Assembly (NCBI GenBank): GCA_900549405.1
Contig: URNZ01000039.1
Location: forward strand, 1-18,078
Source of the DNA: an uncultured Eubacteriales bacterium
GTDB lineage: Bacteria > Bacillota > Clostridia > Oscillospirales > Oscillospiraceae
Length of the DNA: 18,078 bases
Reading direction: 5' to 3'
In this document: positions 8,015-14,747 of the stretch, in pieces
How positions within the stretch are numbered: the first letter of the stretch is position 1
How the letters are laid out: each line of letters begins with the position of its first letter
Translations under genes and position numbers: made by a program
Notes under the pieces: generated by a model
What the model saw: the letters and a program-made list of their open reading frames with translations, nothing else
Databases searched by the model: none
Told to the model about the DNA's origin: nothing

Positions 8015-8935
8015 TTACAGCGAATCGGCCAGTGCGATGTGCTTGCGGATGACCTGGCAGGAGGCGTCCAGCTGCTGCTGCTCCTCCTCCGTCAGGTCCA
8101 GGACCACGATCTCTTCAATGCCCCGGCGGCCAATGCGGCAGGGGACGCCGCAGTGGACGCCCTGCTGACCGTATTCCCCCTCCAGCAGGACGGAGACGGG
8201 CAGCACCCGGTGCTGATCGCCCAGAATGGCGGCGGCCAGCTGGGCCAGGGCCAGACCGATGCCAAACTCGGTAGAGCCCTTCCCCTCGATGATGTCCATG
8301 CCCGCCCGACGGGTCTGGGTGAGGATGGCGCTCTTGTCAAGGCCCAGCCTGTCAAAGGGCACGCCCCCCACGGTGACGGCGGAGAAGGGGACCATAGACG
8401 AGTCGCCGTGCTCCCCCATGGAGAAGGCGCTCACGCTGCGCCGATCTGTTCCGGCGGCCTGGGCGATGGAGCGGATGAGCCGGGCGGTGTCCAGCAGGGT
8501 ACCGGTGCTGAAGCACTGGGCGCGGGGCAGGGAGAGCTGCTTGCGCAGATAGTCGGCCACGATATCCGCCGGGTTGGTGATGGACACCACCGGGCAGGTG
8601 AGGGCCATGGGCCGCAGCCGGACGGTGAGTTCTTTCAGCATCTCGATGGAACGGCCCAGCAGGTCCAGCCGGGTCTGGCCGGGCTGGCGGGCCTCCCCGA
8701 TGGCCACCACCACCAAAGCGGCATCGGCGCACTCAGAGAGCGCCCCGGCGCGGACGGTCACGTCCTGGGGCAGAAAGCTGACGCTGTCGGCCACGTCCAG
8801 GGCCTGGGCCGCCGCCTTTTCTGGAAGGATATCGGTGAGGACGATCTCTCGGCACACCCCGCAGTGGGCCAGGGCATAGGCGCAGTGGCTGCCCACATGG
8901 CCTGCGCCGATGATGACGATCTTTTCTTGCTGCAT
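8015..8935 (-). CDS. LDH/MDH-family NAD-dependent L-2-hydroxyacid dehydrogenase
   Basis: 306 residues, normal for the family. It has the NAD-binding GAGHVGS (10-16) with Asp35 after the second strand, and the mobile loop ARQPGQTR (82-89). ITNPADIV (119-126), GTLLDTARL with Asp149/Arg152, and the catalytic GEHGDSS with His176 also appear. It interconverts a 2-oxoacid and an L-2-hydroxyacid with NADH. The loop residue that separates lactate (Gln) from malate (Arg) dehydrogenases, position 102 in LDH numbering, is Arg83 here. The rest resembles LDH, so the substrate is open: malate, lactate or an amino-acid-derived 2-oxoacid. An AAGGAGG ribosome binding site lies 8 bases upstream. The gene is preceded by a T-box leader and its own promoter, so expression responds to an uncharged tRNA. 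Confidence 0.9.
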   Translation of the reverse strand: MQQEKIVIIGAGHVGSHCAYALAHCGVCREIVLTDILPEKAAAQALDVADSVSFLPQDVTVRAGALSECADAALVVVAIGEARQPGQTRLDLLGRSIEMLKELTVRLRPMALTCPVVSITNPADIVADYLRKQLSLPRAQCFSTGTLLDTARLIRSIAQAAGTDRRSVSAFSMGEHGDSSMVPFSAVTVGGVPFDRLGLDKSAILTQTRRAGMDIIEGKGSTEFGIGLALAQLAAAILGDQHRVLPVSVLLEGEYGQQGVHCGVPCRIGRRGIEEIVVLDLTEEEQQQLDASCQVIRKHIALADSL

Positions 8936-8983
8936 GATGAATTCCTCCTTGAGATGAAGGGTATAAAAGGTTGAAAGGAAACG

Positions 8984-9023
8984 AAAAACGCCCCTGGCCG
9001 GAGCATTGCTCCGGTCAAGGGCG
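8984..9023 (-). terminator. Conditional terminator of the T-box leader
   Basis: On the minus strand CGCCCTTGACCGGAGC pairs with GCTCCGGCCAGGGGCG (between 9023 and 8989), nearly perfectly, and TTTTT follows (8988-8984). It lies immediately after the T-box sequence and 48 bases before the dehydrogenase ATG. That is the expected place for the terminator that competes with the antiterminator. Confidence 0.92.
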
Positions 9024-9242
9024 AATGAAAACCATTCACGGTGCCACCTTGCATTTCACCTGGGGTACAGGTGCTTTCACGGGATACCAGCATATCCCTG
9101 ACGGGTAACGTCCATCTCAACGTCGGCCCATTTTGGGCCGCCCTCCGCAGACCATATTGCTCAGCGCCCCAGGGAGAGCTTGCACCGTCCTCTCCTCGCT
9201 GTGCCGGGATCGACCTGACTTTTTCCTGCGTCATCAGTTTAT
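8984..9242 (-). promoter_or_regulatory. T-box riboswitch leader of the dehydrogenase gene
   Basis: Read on the minus strand, the leader has the T-box sequence AAGGTGGCACCGTG (9050-9037), followed by a strong terminator (9023-8989) and TTTTT. Upstream is a Stem I-like domain. Its base is CGCAG/CTGCG, with an AGCGA motif and an apical stem GGAGAG/CTCTCC holding the loop GACGGTGCAAG. A probable specifier bulge GCAATATGGT lies at 9160-9151. A hairpin CGGCCCA/TGGGCCG (9140-9124) follows. T-boxes pair with a cognate tRNA and antiterminate when it is uncharged. UGGC in the T-box implies a tRNA with discriminator base G. Among the codons readable in the bulge, AAU (Asn) and UGG (Trp) fit that; AUG or UAU fit less well. 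The register is not settled. Confidence 0.9.
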
Positions 9243-9248
9243 GGACGC

Positions 9249-9277
9249 ATTATAATCCGACGCCGCCCGTCTGTCAA
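9249..9277 (-). promoter_or_regulatory. Consensus promoter of the T-box/dehydrogenase transcript
   Basis: On the minus strand TTGACA (9277-9272) and TATAAT (9254-9249) are exactly 17 bases apart, a perfect sigma-A promoter. Transcription would start near 9242, at the 5' end of the T-box Stem I. Strong initiation with control by termination is usual for T-box genes. Confidence 0.92.
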
Positions 9278-9289
9278 GATTTTTTTGCG

Positions 9290-9618
9290 GCGATAAAAAA
9301 TCAACGTTCAGCAGACAAAAACAGGGAAAAACATGTGACCTGGCAACAATTTTTTTCAGAGAATAGGAAAGGTCATCGTCAAACTGCACAATATTTGGAA
9401 AGCGTTAGAAAAAGACGTGAAATTTTTTATAAACCAACGCCAGATTGTAACATGTGTTATATTCTATTTTGGCAAGAGGGAGACCGAGGTGCTAAGATGA
9501 CGAAAAAACGCAGGAAAACTTGTGAAATAGTCGCTAAATTTTCATTGGAGGGAAACTTTCCCGTCGCATTTTCATGGAGAGAACGGGGACGGAGGGGTCA
9601 GCTTGTGTACTTTTACGA
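9290..9618. other. AT-rich divergent intergenic region
   Basis: About 330 bases between the divergent dehydrogenase and liv promoters, strikingly AT-rich against the GC-rich genes around it, with several A and T runs. No recognised gene is present. A 41-codon plus-strand frame at 9497-9622 has a GAGGTG site before its ATG, but its Lys/Arg-rich sequence resembles nothing known and its stop overlaps the liv -35 box. A near-perfect palindrome GGGAAACTTTCCC lies at 9550-9562, about 57 bases upstream of that -35 box, flanked by two ATTTTCAT copies. It could be a regulator site for the liv operon, but no known motif is matched. Confidence 0.5.
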
Positions 9619-9647
9619 TTGACATTTGTTTTTCGGATACCTATAAT
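9619..9647 (+). promoter_or_regulatory. Consensus promoter of the liv operon
   Basis: TTGACA (9619-9624) and TATAAT (9642-9647) with a 17-base spacer, a perfect sigma-A promoter, 108 bases upstream of the livK start. It should drive the whole livK-H-M-G-F operon. Confidence 0.92.
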
Positions 9648-9654
9648 GAGCGAC

Positions 9655-9745
9655 AAATCCAGGGCCGGGCAAGCCGGTCCCCGGCGGAACAGGCCGCCGG
9701 GCGGAGTGGGTTTTCCTATTCTATTAAGATAGGTATCTTAGGAGG
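9655..9745 (+). promoter_or_regulatory. Structured 5' leader of livK
   Basis: The roughly 100-base leader contains two mutually exclusive GC-rich pairings. GCCGGG (9664-9669) can pair with CCCGGC (9680-9685), or CCCGGCGG (9680-9687) with CCGCCGGG (9694-9701). A perfect inverted repeat TAAGATAGGTATCTTA (9725-9740) then abuts the AGGAGG ribosome binding site (9740-9745). Neither GC hairpin is directly followed by a T run, so this is not an obvious terminator. It may modulate stability or ribosome access. No known riboswitch class is recognised. Confidence 0.45.
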
Positions 9746-9754
9746 TTATTTAAA

Positions 9755-10951
9755 ATGAAAAAGTATCTTGCCATGCTTCTGGCCGGCGCCCTGAGCGTCA
9801 GCCTGCTGGCTGGCTGCGGCGGCAGCAACGCTTCTAACAGCGCCGCCTCTAACGCCGGCTCCGCTTCCAACGGCTCTGCCGATCAGAGCAACGTCATCAA
9901 GATCGGCGGTATCGGCCCCCTGACCGGCTCTGGCGCCGTGTACGGCATCGCCACCAAGACGGGCGCTCAGGTCGCCGTGGATGAGATCAACGCCCTGGGC
10001 GGCCTGCAGTTTGCCCTGGACTTTCAGGATGACGAGGGCGATGCCGAGAAGGCCGTCAACGCCTATAACAACCTGAAGGGCAAGGGGATGCAGGTGCTGT
10101 ACGGCACCACCACCACCACCCCCTGCGTGGCCGTGGCCGCCGAGACCTTTAACGACCGCATCTTCCAGCTGACCCCTTCCGCCTCCTCCACCAAGGTGAC
10201 CGAGGGCCGCGACAACGTGTTCCAGGCCTGCTTCACCGACCCCAACCAGGGCAAGGCCGCTGCGGACTACATCAAGGAGCACCAGCTGGGCACCAAGATC
10301 GCCGCCATCTATAACAACGGCGACGCCTATTCCACCGGCATCTTCAACGCCTTCCAGGCGGAGGCCCAGGAGATCGGTCTGGAGATCGTCTCCGCCAGCA
10401 CCTTCCCCGACGACACCAACGCCGACTTTACCGTGCAGCTGGGCGAGGCCCAGAAGGCCGGCGCCGACCTGGTGTTCATGCCCATCTACTACACCCCCGC
10501 CTCCCTGATCCTGAACCAGGCCAAGACCATGGGCTATGAGCCCACCTTCTTCGGCTGCGACGGCATGGACGGCATCCTGGACCTGGAGGGCTTTGACACC
10601 AGCCTGGCCGAGGGCCTGATGCTGATGACCCCCTTCAATGCCTGGGGCGAGGACGAGCGCACCGTGAAGTTCGTCAGTGAGTATCAGGCGCTGGCCGGCG
10701 GCATCCCCAACCAGTTCGCCGCTGACGGCTATGACTGTATCTATGCCATCTACGAGGCCTGCCAGCAGGCCGGTGTCACCGCCGACATGGGTCCCCAGGA
10801 GGTCTGCGAGAAGCTGACCAAGGTGTTCACCGACAGCTCCTTCGCCGTGGACGGCCTGACCGGCACCGGGATGCACTGGCAGACCAACGGCGAGGTCTCT
10901 AAGGACCCCGTGGTGGTCAAGGTCGAGTCCGGCAAGTATGTGACCCAGTAA
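9755..10951 (+). CDS. livK: Branched-chain amino acid ABC transporter, substrate-binding lipoprotein
   Basis: 398 residues with a lipoprotein signal (SLLAGC, lipidated Cys21) and a Ser/Asn/Ala-rich flexible linker to about residue 45. The periplasmic-binding-protein type 1 fold then begins with IKIGGIGPLTGSGAVYG and AVDEINALGG, as in LivJ/LivK. Later conserved parts include GTTTTTPCVAVA and FQACFTDPNQGKAAADYI. It captures amino acids, classically Leu/Ile/Val, outside the membrane and delivers them to LivH/LivM. The binding specificity of this clade varies (some bind other amino acids or amides), so the substrate is inferred. An AGGAGG site lies 9 bases before the ATG. It is the first gene of the operon and is separated from livH by a large hairpin block. 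Confidence 0.93.
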   Translation: MKKYLAMLLAGALSVSLLAGCGGSNASNSAASNAGSASNGSADQSNVIKIGGIGPLTGSGAVYGIATKTGAQVAVDEINALGGLQFALDFQDDEGDAEKAVNAYNNLKGKGMQVLYGTTTTTPCVAVAAETFNDRIFQLTPSASSTKVTEGRDNVFQACFTDPNQGKAAADYIKEHQLGTKIAAIYNNGDAYSTGIFNAFQAEAQEIGLEIVSASTFPDDTNADFTVQLGEAQKAGADLVFMPIYYTPASLILNQAKTMGYEPTFFGCDGMDGILDLEGFDTSLAEGLMLMTPFNAWGEDERTVKFVSEYQALAGGIPNQFAADGYDCIYAIYEACQQAGVTADMGPQEVCEKLTKVFTDSSFAVDGLTGTGMHWQTNGEVSKDPVVVKVESGKYVTQ

Positions 10952-10976
10952 CGGCCATCCTTAGTTCATCCATCTC

Positions 10977-11077
10977 AGGAGAGGACCGCCCCAACTGGCG
11001 GCCCTCTCCTGGCCGCATTTTCCCATGGCGAAAACGTCGGCGGGATCGGCGTCTGCCGCCGAGGTTTTCGCTATGGG
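10977..11077 (+). promoter_or_regulatory. Two large hairpins between livK and livH
   Basis: The first stem pairs AGGAGAGG...CCGCC (10977-10990) with GGCGG..CCTCTCCT (up to 11010). The second pairs 11022-11043 with 11056-11077: 21 of 22 positions pair (one mismatch, one G-U), around a 12-base loop. Neither is followed by a T run, so they are not standard terminators. Such structures after a binding-protein gene commonly protect the upstream message from 3' decay and so raise its level over the permease genes; that role is inferred here. Confidence 0.7.
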
Positions 11078-11128
11078 CCGCACCCGTTCCGGGCAGCGCC
11101 CCGGCAAGAAAAGAGAGAGGTGAGTGGT

Positions 11129-12019
11129 TTGAGTATCCTCAACAACCTGATAAACGGCATCAGCCTGGGCAGCGTATATGCCATCATCGCCCTGGGCTAT
11201 ACCATGGTCTATGGCATTGCCAAGATGCTGAACTTCGCCCACGGCGACATCATTATGGTGGGCGCTTACATCTGCTTTTTCACCATGAGCCGCATGAGCA
11301 GCTCCCTGCTGGTGGGGGCTGTGGCCGGGACGCTGCTGGCCATGGCAGTGTGTACCGTGCTGGGTGTGGTCATCGAGCGCCTGGCCTATAAGCCCCTGCG
11401 CCAGGCCCCGTCTCTGGCCGTGCTGATCACCGCCATCGGCGTGAGCTATTTCCTGCAAAACAGCGCCCTGCTGCTGTGGTCCTCCAATCCCAAGTCCTTC
11501 ACCTCTGTGGTGGGCACCGGCTCCATCAAGCTGATGGGGGGCCAGATCACCGTGACCTATGCCGCCCTGCTCACCGTGGTGGTGTGCGTGGTGGTCATGC
11601 TGGGCCTGACCTGGTTCACCGGCAACACCAAGATGGGCAAGGCCATGCGGGCCTGCTCTGAGGACAAGTCCGCCGCCCAGCTGATGGGCATCGACGTGAA
11701 CACCACCATCTCCATGACCTTTGCCATCGGCTCTGCCCTGGCGGCGGTGGCCGGTGTGCTGTTCTGCTCCAGCTATCCCAACCTGATGCCCACCACCGGC
11801 TCTCTGCCCGGCATCAAGGCCTTCACCGCCGCCGTGTTCGGCGGCATCGGCTCCATCCCCGGGGCCCTGCTGGGCGGCATCCTGCTGGGCATCATCGAAA
11901 TCTTTGCCAAGGCGTTCAACACCAACATCTCCGACGCCGTGGTCTTCCTGGTGCTGATCGTGGTGCTGCTGGTCAAGCCCACCGGCCTTTTGGGCAAGGT
12001 GGTCCGAGAGAAAGTTTGA
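11129..12019 (+). CDS. livH: Branched-chain amino acid ABC transporter permease LivH
   Basis: About 296 residues, strongly hydrophobic, with the family opening LINGISLGSVYAIIALGYT and then NFAHGDIIMVGAY. The cytoplasmic coupling region includes MRACSEDKSAAQLMGI. The C-terminal FGGIGSIPGALLGG is typical of LivH. It forms the transmembrane channel with LivM. The TTG at 11129 is preferred because GAGAGG sits 8 bases upstream and the protein then starts like known LivH. An in-frame GTG at 11120 would overlap that ribosome binding site. It ends 10 bases before the preferred livM start. Confidence 0.92.
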   Translation: MSILNNLINGISLGSVYAIIALGYTMVYGIAKMLNFAHGDIIMVGAYICFFTMSRMSSSLLVGAVAGTLLAMAVCTVLGVVIERLAYKPLRQAPSLAVLITAIGVSYFLQNSALLLWSSNPKSFTSVVGTGSIKLMGGQITVTYAALLTVVVCVVVMLGLTWFTGNTKMGKAMRACSEDKSAAQLMGIDVNTTISMTFAIGSALAAVAGVLFCSSYPNLMPTTGSLPGIKAFTAAVFGGIGSIPGALLGGILLGIIEIFAKAFNTNISDAVVFLVLIVVLLVKPTGLLGKVVREKV

Positions 12020-12029
12020 GGTGGCAGAG

Positions 12030-13112
12030 ATGAAACAGAGCGCATCCGCCAAGAGAAAGCTGGCGGGAAAATTCGTCACTTACGGCATCGTCATCGCCTT
12101 TTACATCATCATCCAGGCCCTGAACGGGGCGGGGATGGTCTCCCCCTCCATCGCCGGACAGCTGGTGCCCATCTGCGCCTATGTCACCATGGCCGTGTCC
12201 CTGAACCTGGTGGTGGGCTTCTCCGGTGAGCTGTCCCTGGGCCACGCGGGCTTTATGAGCGTGGGCGCCTTCTCGGGCATCGTCACCGCCATGTCCTTGC
12301 AGCAGGCCATCCCCAACGGCGTCGCCCGCCTGGCCGTGGCCATGATCGTGGGCGCGGTGTGTGCCGGTATCGCCGGCGTCATCGTGGGCGTGCCCGTGCT
12401 GCGTCTGCAGGGCGACTATCTGGCCATCGTCACCCTGGCCTTCGGCGAGATCATCAAGAACATCTTCAACATCCTGTATGTAGGCGTGGACGCCGAGGGT
12501 CTGCACTTCTCCATCACCAACGAGGCCGACCTGCACCTGGGCGAGGGCGGCGTGTCCATTCTCCAGGGTCCCATGGGGGCCACGGCCAATGTGAAGCTGT
12601 CCACCTTTACCGTGGGCACCGTCCTGGTGCTCATCGCCCTATTCGTGGTGCTCAACCTGGTCCACAGCCGGGCGGGTCGGGCCATCATGGCCATGCGGGA
12701 CAACCGCATCGCCGCCGAGAGCGTGGGCATCAGCGCCACCAAGTATAAGCTGATGGCCTTCGTTACCTCCGCCGTGCTGGCGGGCGCTGCCGGGGCCCTG
12801 TATGCCATGAACTATTCCTCCGTGGCCGCCAAGAAGTTCGACTTCAACGCCTCTATCCTGGTGCTGGTCTTTGTGGTGCTGGGCGGCCTGGGCAACATCC
12901 GGGGCTCGGTCATCGCAGCGGCCTTCCTCACGGTCCTGCCGGAATTCCTGCGCAACCTGGGTCTGGACAAATACCGGATGCTGGTGTACGCCATCGTCCT
13001 CATCGTGGTGATGATCGCCACCAACAACGAAAATTCCAAGGAGTTCTTCGCGGGGCTGCGGCGCAAGCTGGTCCGCTCCGCCCCGGAGAAGGGAGCGAAC
13101 GGCCATGGCTAA
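12030..13112 (+). CDS. livM: Branched-chain amino acid ABC transporter permease LivM
   Basis: About 360 residues, the second permease subunit. After a basic N-terminus there are many hydrophobic segments. Family hallmarks include NLVVGFSGELSLGHAGFM, LRLQGDYLAIVTLAFGEII, and the coupling region AMRDNRIAAESVGI. GGLGNIRGSVIAAAFLTVLPE follows near the C-terminus. The ATG at 12030 is chosen because AGGTGG precedes it by 5 bases; an upstream GTG at 12021 lies within that site. It overlaps livG by 8 bases, so translation is probably coupled. It pairs with LivH in the membrane and docks the LivG/LivF ATPases. Confidence 0.93.
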   Translation: MKQSASAKRKLAGKFVTYGIVIAFYIIIQALNGAGMVSPSIAGQLVPICAYVTMAVSLNLVVGFSGELSLGHAGFMSVGAFSGIVTAMSLQQAIPNGVARLAVAMIVGAVCAGIAGVIVGVPVLRLQGDYLAIVTLAFGEIIKNIFNILYVGVDAEGLHFSITNEADLHLGEGGVSILQGPMGATANVKLSTFTVGTVLVLIALFVVLNLVHSRAGRAIMAMRDNRIAAESVGISATKYKLMAFVTSAVLAGAAGALYAMNYSSVAAKKFDFNASILVLVFVVLGGLGNIRGSVIAAAFLTVLPEFLRNLGLDKYRMLVYAIVLIVVMIATNNENSKEFFAGLRRKLVRSAPEKGANGHG

Positions 13113-13965
13113 GAAATTTGAAAAGGGCAAGATGGTCCCCGTGCCCAGCCACTCCATCGTGCCGGAGCGGGACCTGGGCAAGCTGCCGGTGCTGGAGTGC
13201 CAGCACCTGGGCATCGACTTCGGCGGCCTGACCGCCGTGAACGAGTTTAACCTCACCGTGGGCCAGACGGAGATCGCCGGGCTCATCGGTCCCAACGGCG
13301 CGGGCAAGACCACCGTCTTTAACCTGCTGACCAAGGTGTATCAGCCCACCCGGGGCACCATCCTGTTAAACGGCAAGGACACCCACGGCATGTCCATCGC
13401 CCAGGCCAATCGGGCGGGTATCGCCCGTACCTTCCAGAACATCCGTCTGTTCAACAACCTGTCTGTGGAGGACAACGTGAAGATCGGCCTGCACAACCAG
13501 GTGCGCTATCCCATGTGGGACGGCATGTTCCGCCTTCCGAAATTCTGGAAGCAGGAGAAGCTGGCCCACGAGAGCGCCATGGAGCTGCTGTCCATTTTCG
13601 ACATGCAGGACTTGGCGGGCCACGAGGCGGGCTCCCTGCCCTATGGCGCTCAGCGCCGCCTGGAGATCGTCCGCGCCCTGGCCACCAACCCCAGCCTGCT
13701 GCTGCTGGACGAGCCCGCCGCCGGTATGAACCCCTCTGAGACGGCAGAGCTGATGGAGAACATCGTGAAGATCCGGGATACGTTCCACATCGCCATCATG
13801 CTCATCGAGCATGACATGAACCTGGTCATGGGCATCTGCGAGGGCATCTGTGTGCTGAACTTCGGCCAGATCATCGCCAAGGGCACCGCCGAAGAGATCC
13901 AGGCCAACCCCAAGGTCATCGAGGCCTATCTGGGTAGCCAGAAGAAGGAGGGCAACAAGGGATGA
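13105..13965 (+). CDS. livG: Branched-chain amino acid ABC transporter ATP-binding protein LivG
   Basis: 286 residues. ABC motifs are all present: Walker A GPNGAGKTT, Q-loop region FQNIRLF, the LivG-type signature SLPYGAQRRLEIVRALA, Walker B LLLLDEP, and H-loop IEHDM. It hydrolyses ATP to power import with LivF. It overlaps livM by 8 bases and livF by 4 (ATGA). The N-terminus carries about 28 extra residues before the usual LivG start (KLPVLECQHLGIDFGGLTAV). They are partly basic and Pro-containing, so the protein is longer than the usual 255 or so residues. The ATG is the only well-placed start, so the extension looks real. Confidence 0.95.
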   Translation: MAKKFEKGKMVPVPSHSIVPERDLGKLPVLECQHLGIDFGGLTAVNEFNLTVGQTEIAGLIGPNGAGKTTVFNLLTKVYQPTRGTILLNGKDTHGMSIAQANRAGIARTFQNIRLFNNLSVEDNVKIGLHNQVRYPMWDGMFRLPKFWKQEKLAHESAMELLSIFDMQDLAGHEAGSLPYGAQRRLEIVRALATNPSLLLLDEPAAGMNPSETAELMENIVKIRDTFHIAIMLIEHDMNLVMGICEGICVLNFGQIIAKGTAEEIQANPKVIEAYLGSQKKEGNKG

Positions 13966-14672
13966 ACACCATTTTGAAGGTGGACGACATCAACGTCTAT
14001 TACGGAGCCATCCACGCCATCAAGGGCGTCTCCTTCGAGGTCAACGAGGGGGAGGTGGTCACCCTCATCGGGGCCAACGGCGCGGGCAAGTCCACCATCC
14101 TGAAGACGGTGGCCGGACTGCTGTCCTCCCACACCGGCTCCATCCAGTTCATGGGCAAGAGCCTGGGGGGCATCCCCGCCCACAAGATCGTGCCCATGGG
14201 TCTGGCCCTGGTCCCCGAGGGGCGGCAGATCTTCCTGCAAATGACCGTGGAGGAGAATTTGCAGATGGGCGCGTTCACCCGCCCCGCCGACGAGTATGAC
14301 GCCAGCATCGCCGACGTGTACCAGCGCTTCCCCCGCCTGAAGGAGCGGCAGAACCAGGTGGCCGGCACTCTGTCCGGCGGCGAGCAGCAGATGCTGGCCA
14401 TGGGCCGGGCGCTGATGTCCAAGCCCAGCCTGCTCATGCTGGACGAGCCCTCTATGGGTCTGGCCCCCATCCTGGTGGAGCAGATCTTCGACATCGTGCG
14501 GGAGCTGAACCAGCACGGCACCACCATCCTGCTGGTGGAGCAGAACGCCAACATGGCCCTGTCCGTGGCCCACCGGGGCTACGTGCTGGAGACCGGCAAG
14601 ATCGTAGCCACCGGCACCGGAGCCGAGCTGCTGGAGGACGAGGCCGTGAAAAAGGCCTATCTGGGCGGCTGA
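13962..14672 (+). CDS. livF: Branched-chain amino acid ABC transporter ATP-binding protein LivF
   Basis: 236 residues, normal for LivF. Walker A GANGAGKST, the LivF-specific VPEGRQIFLQMTVEENL, ABC signature LSGGEQQMLAMGRAL, Walker B LLMLDEPSMGLAP and H-loop LVEQN are intact. It forms the ATPase pair with LivG. Its ATG overlaps the livG stop as ATGA, indicating coupled translation. It is the last gene of the operon; a bidirectional terminator begins 17 bases after the stop. Confidence 0.96.
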   Translation: MNTILKVDDINVYYGAIHAIKGVSFEVNEGEVVTLIGANGAGKSTILKTVAGLLSSHTGSIQFMGKSLGGIPAHKIVPMGLALVPEGRQIFLQMTVEENLQMGAFTRPADEYDASIADVYQRFPRLKERQNQVAGTLSGGEQQMLAMGRALMSKPSLLMLDEPSMGLAPILVEQIFDIVRELNQHGTTILLVEQNANMALSVAHRGYVLETGKIVATGTGAELLEDEAVKKAYLGG

Positions 14673-14688
14673 CAAATCAACATAAAGC

Positions 14689-14737
14689 AAAACGCGCTGT
14701 CTATGGGGACCAAACTCCCCTGAGACAGCGCGTTTTT
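14689..14737. terminator. Bidirectional terminator between livF and the flavoprotein gene
   Basis: A perfect 14-bp stem: AAAACGCGCTGTCT (14689-14702) pairs with AGACAGCGCGTTTT (14723-14736), extended by an inner GGGG/CCCC. The arm ends supply T runs in both directions. It sits between the stops of convergent livF (plus) and the flavodoxin-fold gene (minus). Confidence 0.92.
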
Positions 14738-14747
14738 GTGTTCTGAT

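Noticed and set aside
8758..9234. Minus-strand 158-codon open frame running through the T-box leader into the dehydrogenase gene
   Set aside because: It covers the T-box, terminator and promoter-proximal leader, shifts frame relative to the dehydrogenase, and shows no family resemblance. The RNA structure explains the region better.
9533..9550. CodY-like half site (AATTTTCATTG) upstream of liv
   Set aside because: Only about half of the consensus palindrome matches, and AT-rich DNA gives such matches by chance.
9497..9622. 41-codon plus-strand frame with a GAGGTG site before the ATG
   Set aside because: It is Lys/Arg-rich with no recognisable motif, and its stop overlaps the liv -35 box. 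No convincing promoter precedes it, so it was mentioned but not called as a gene.
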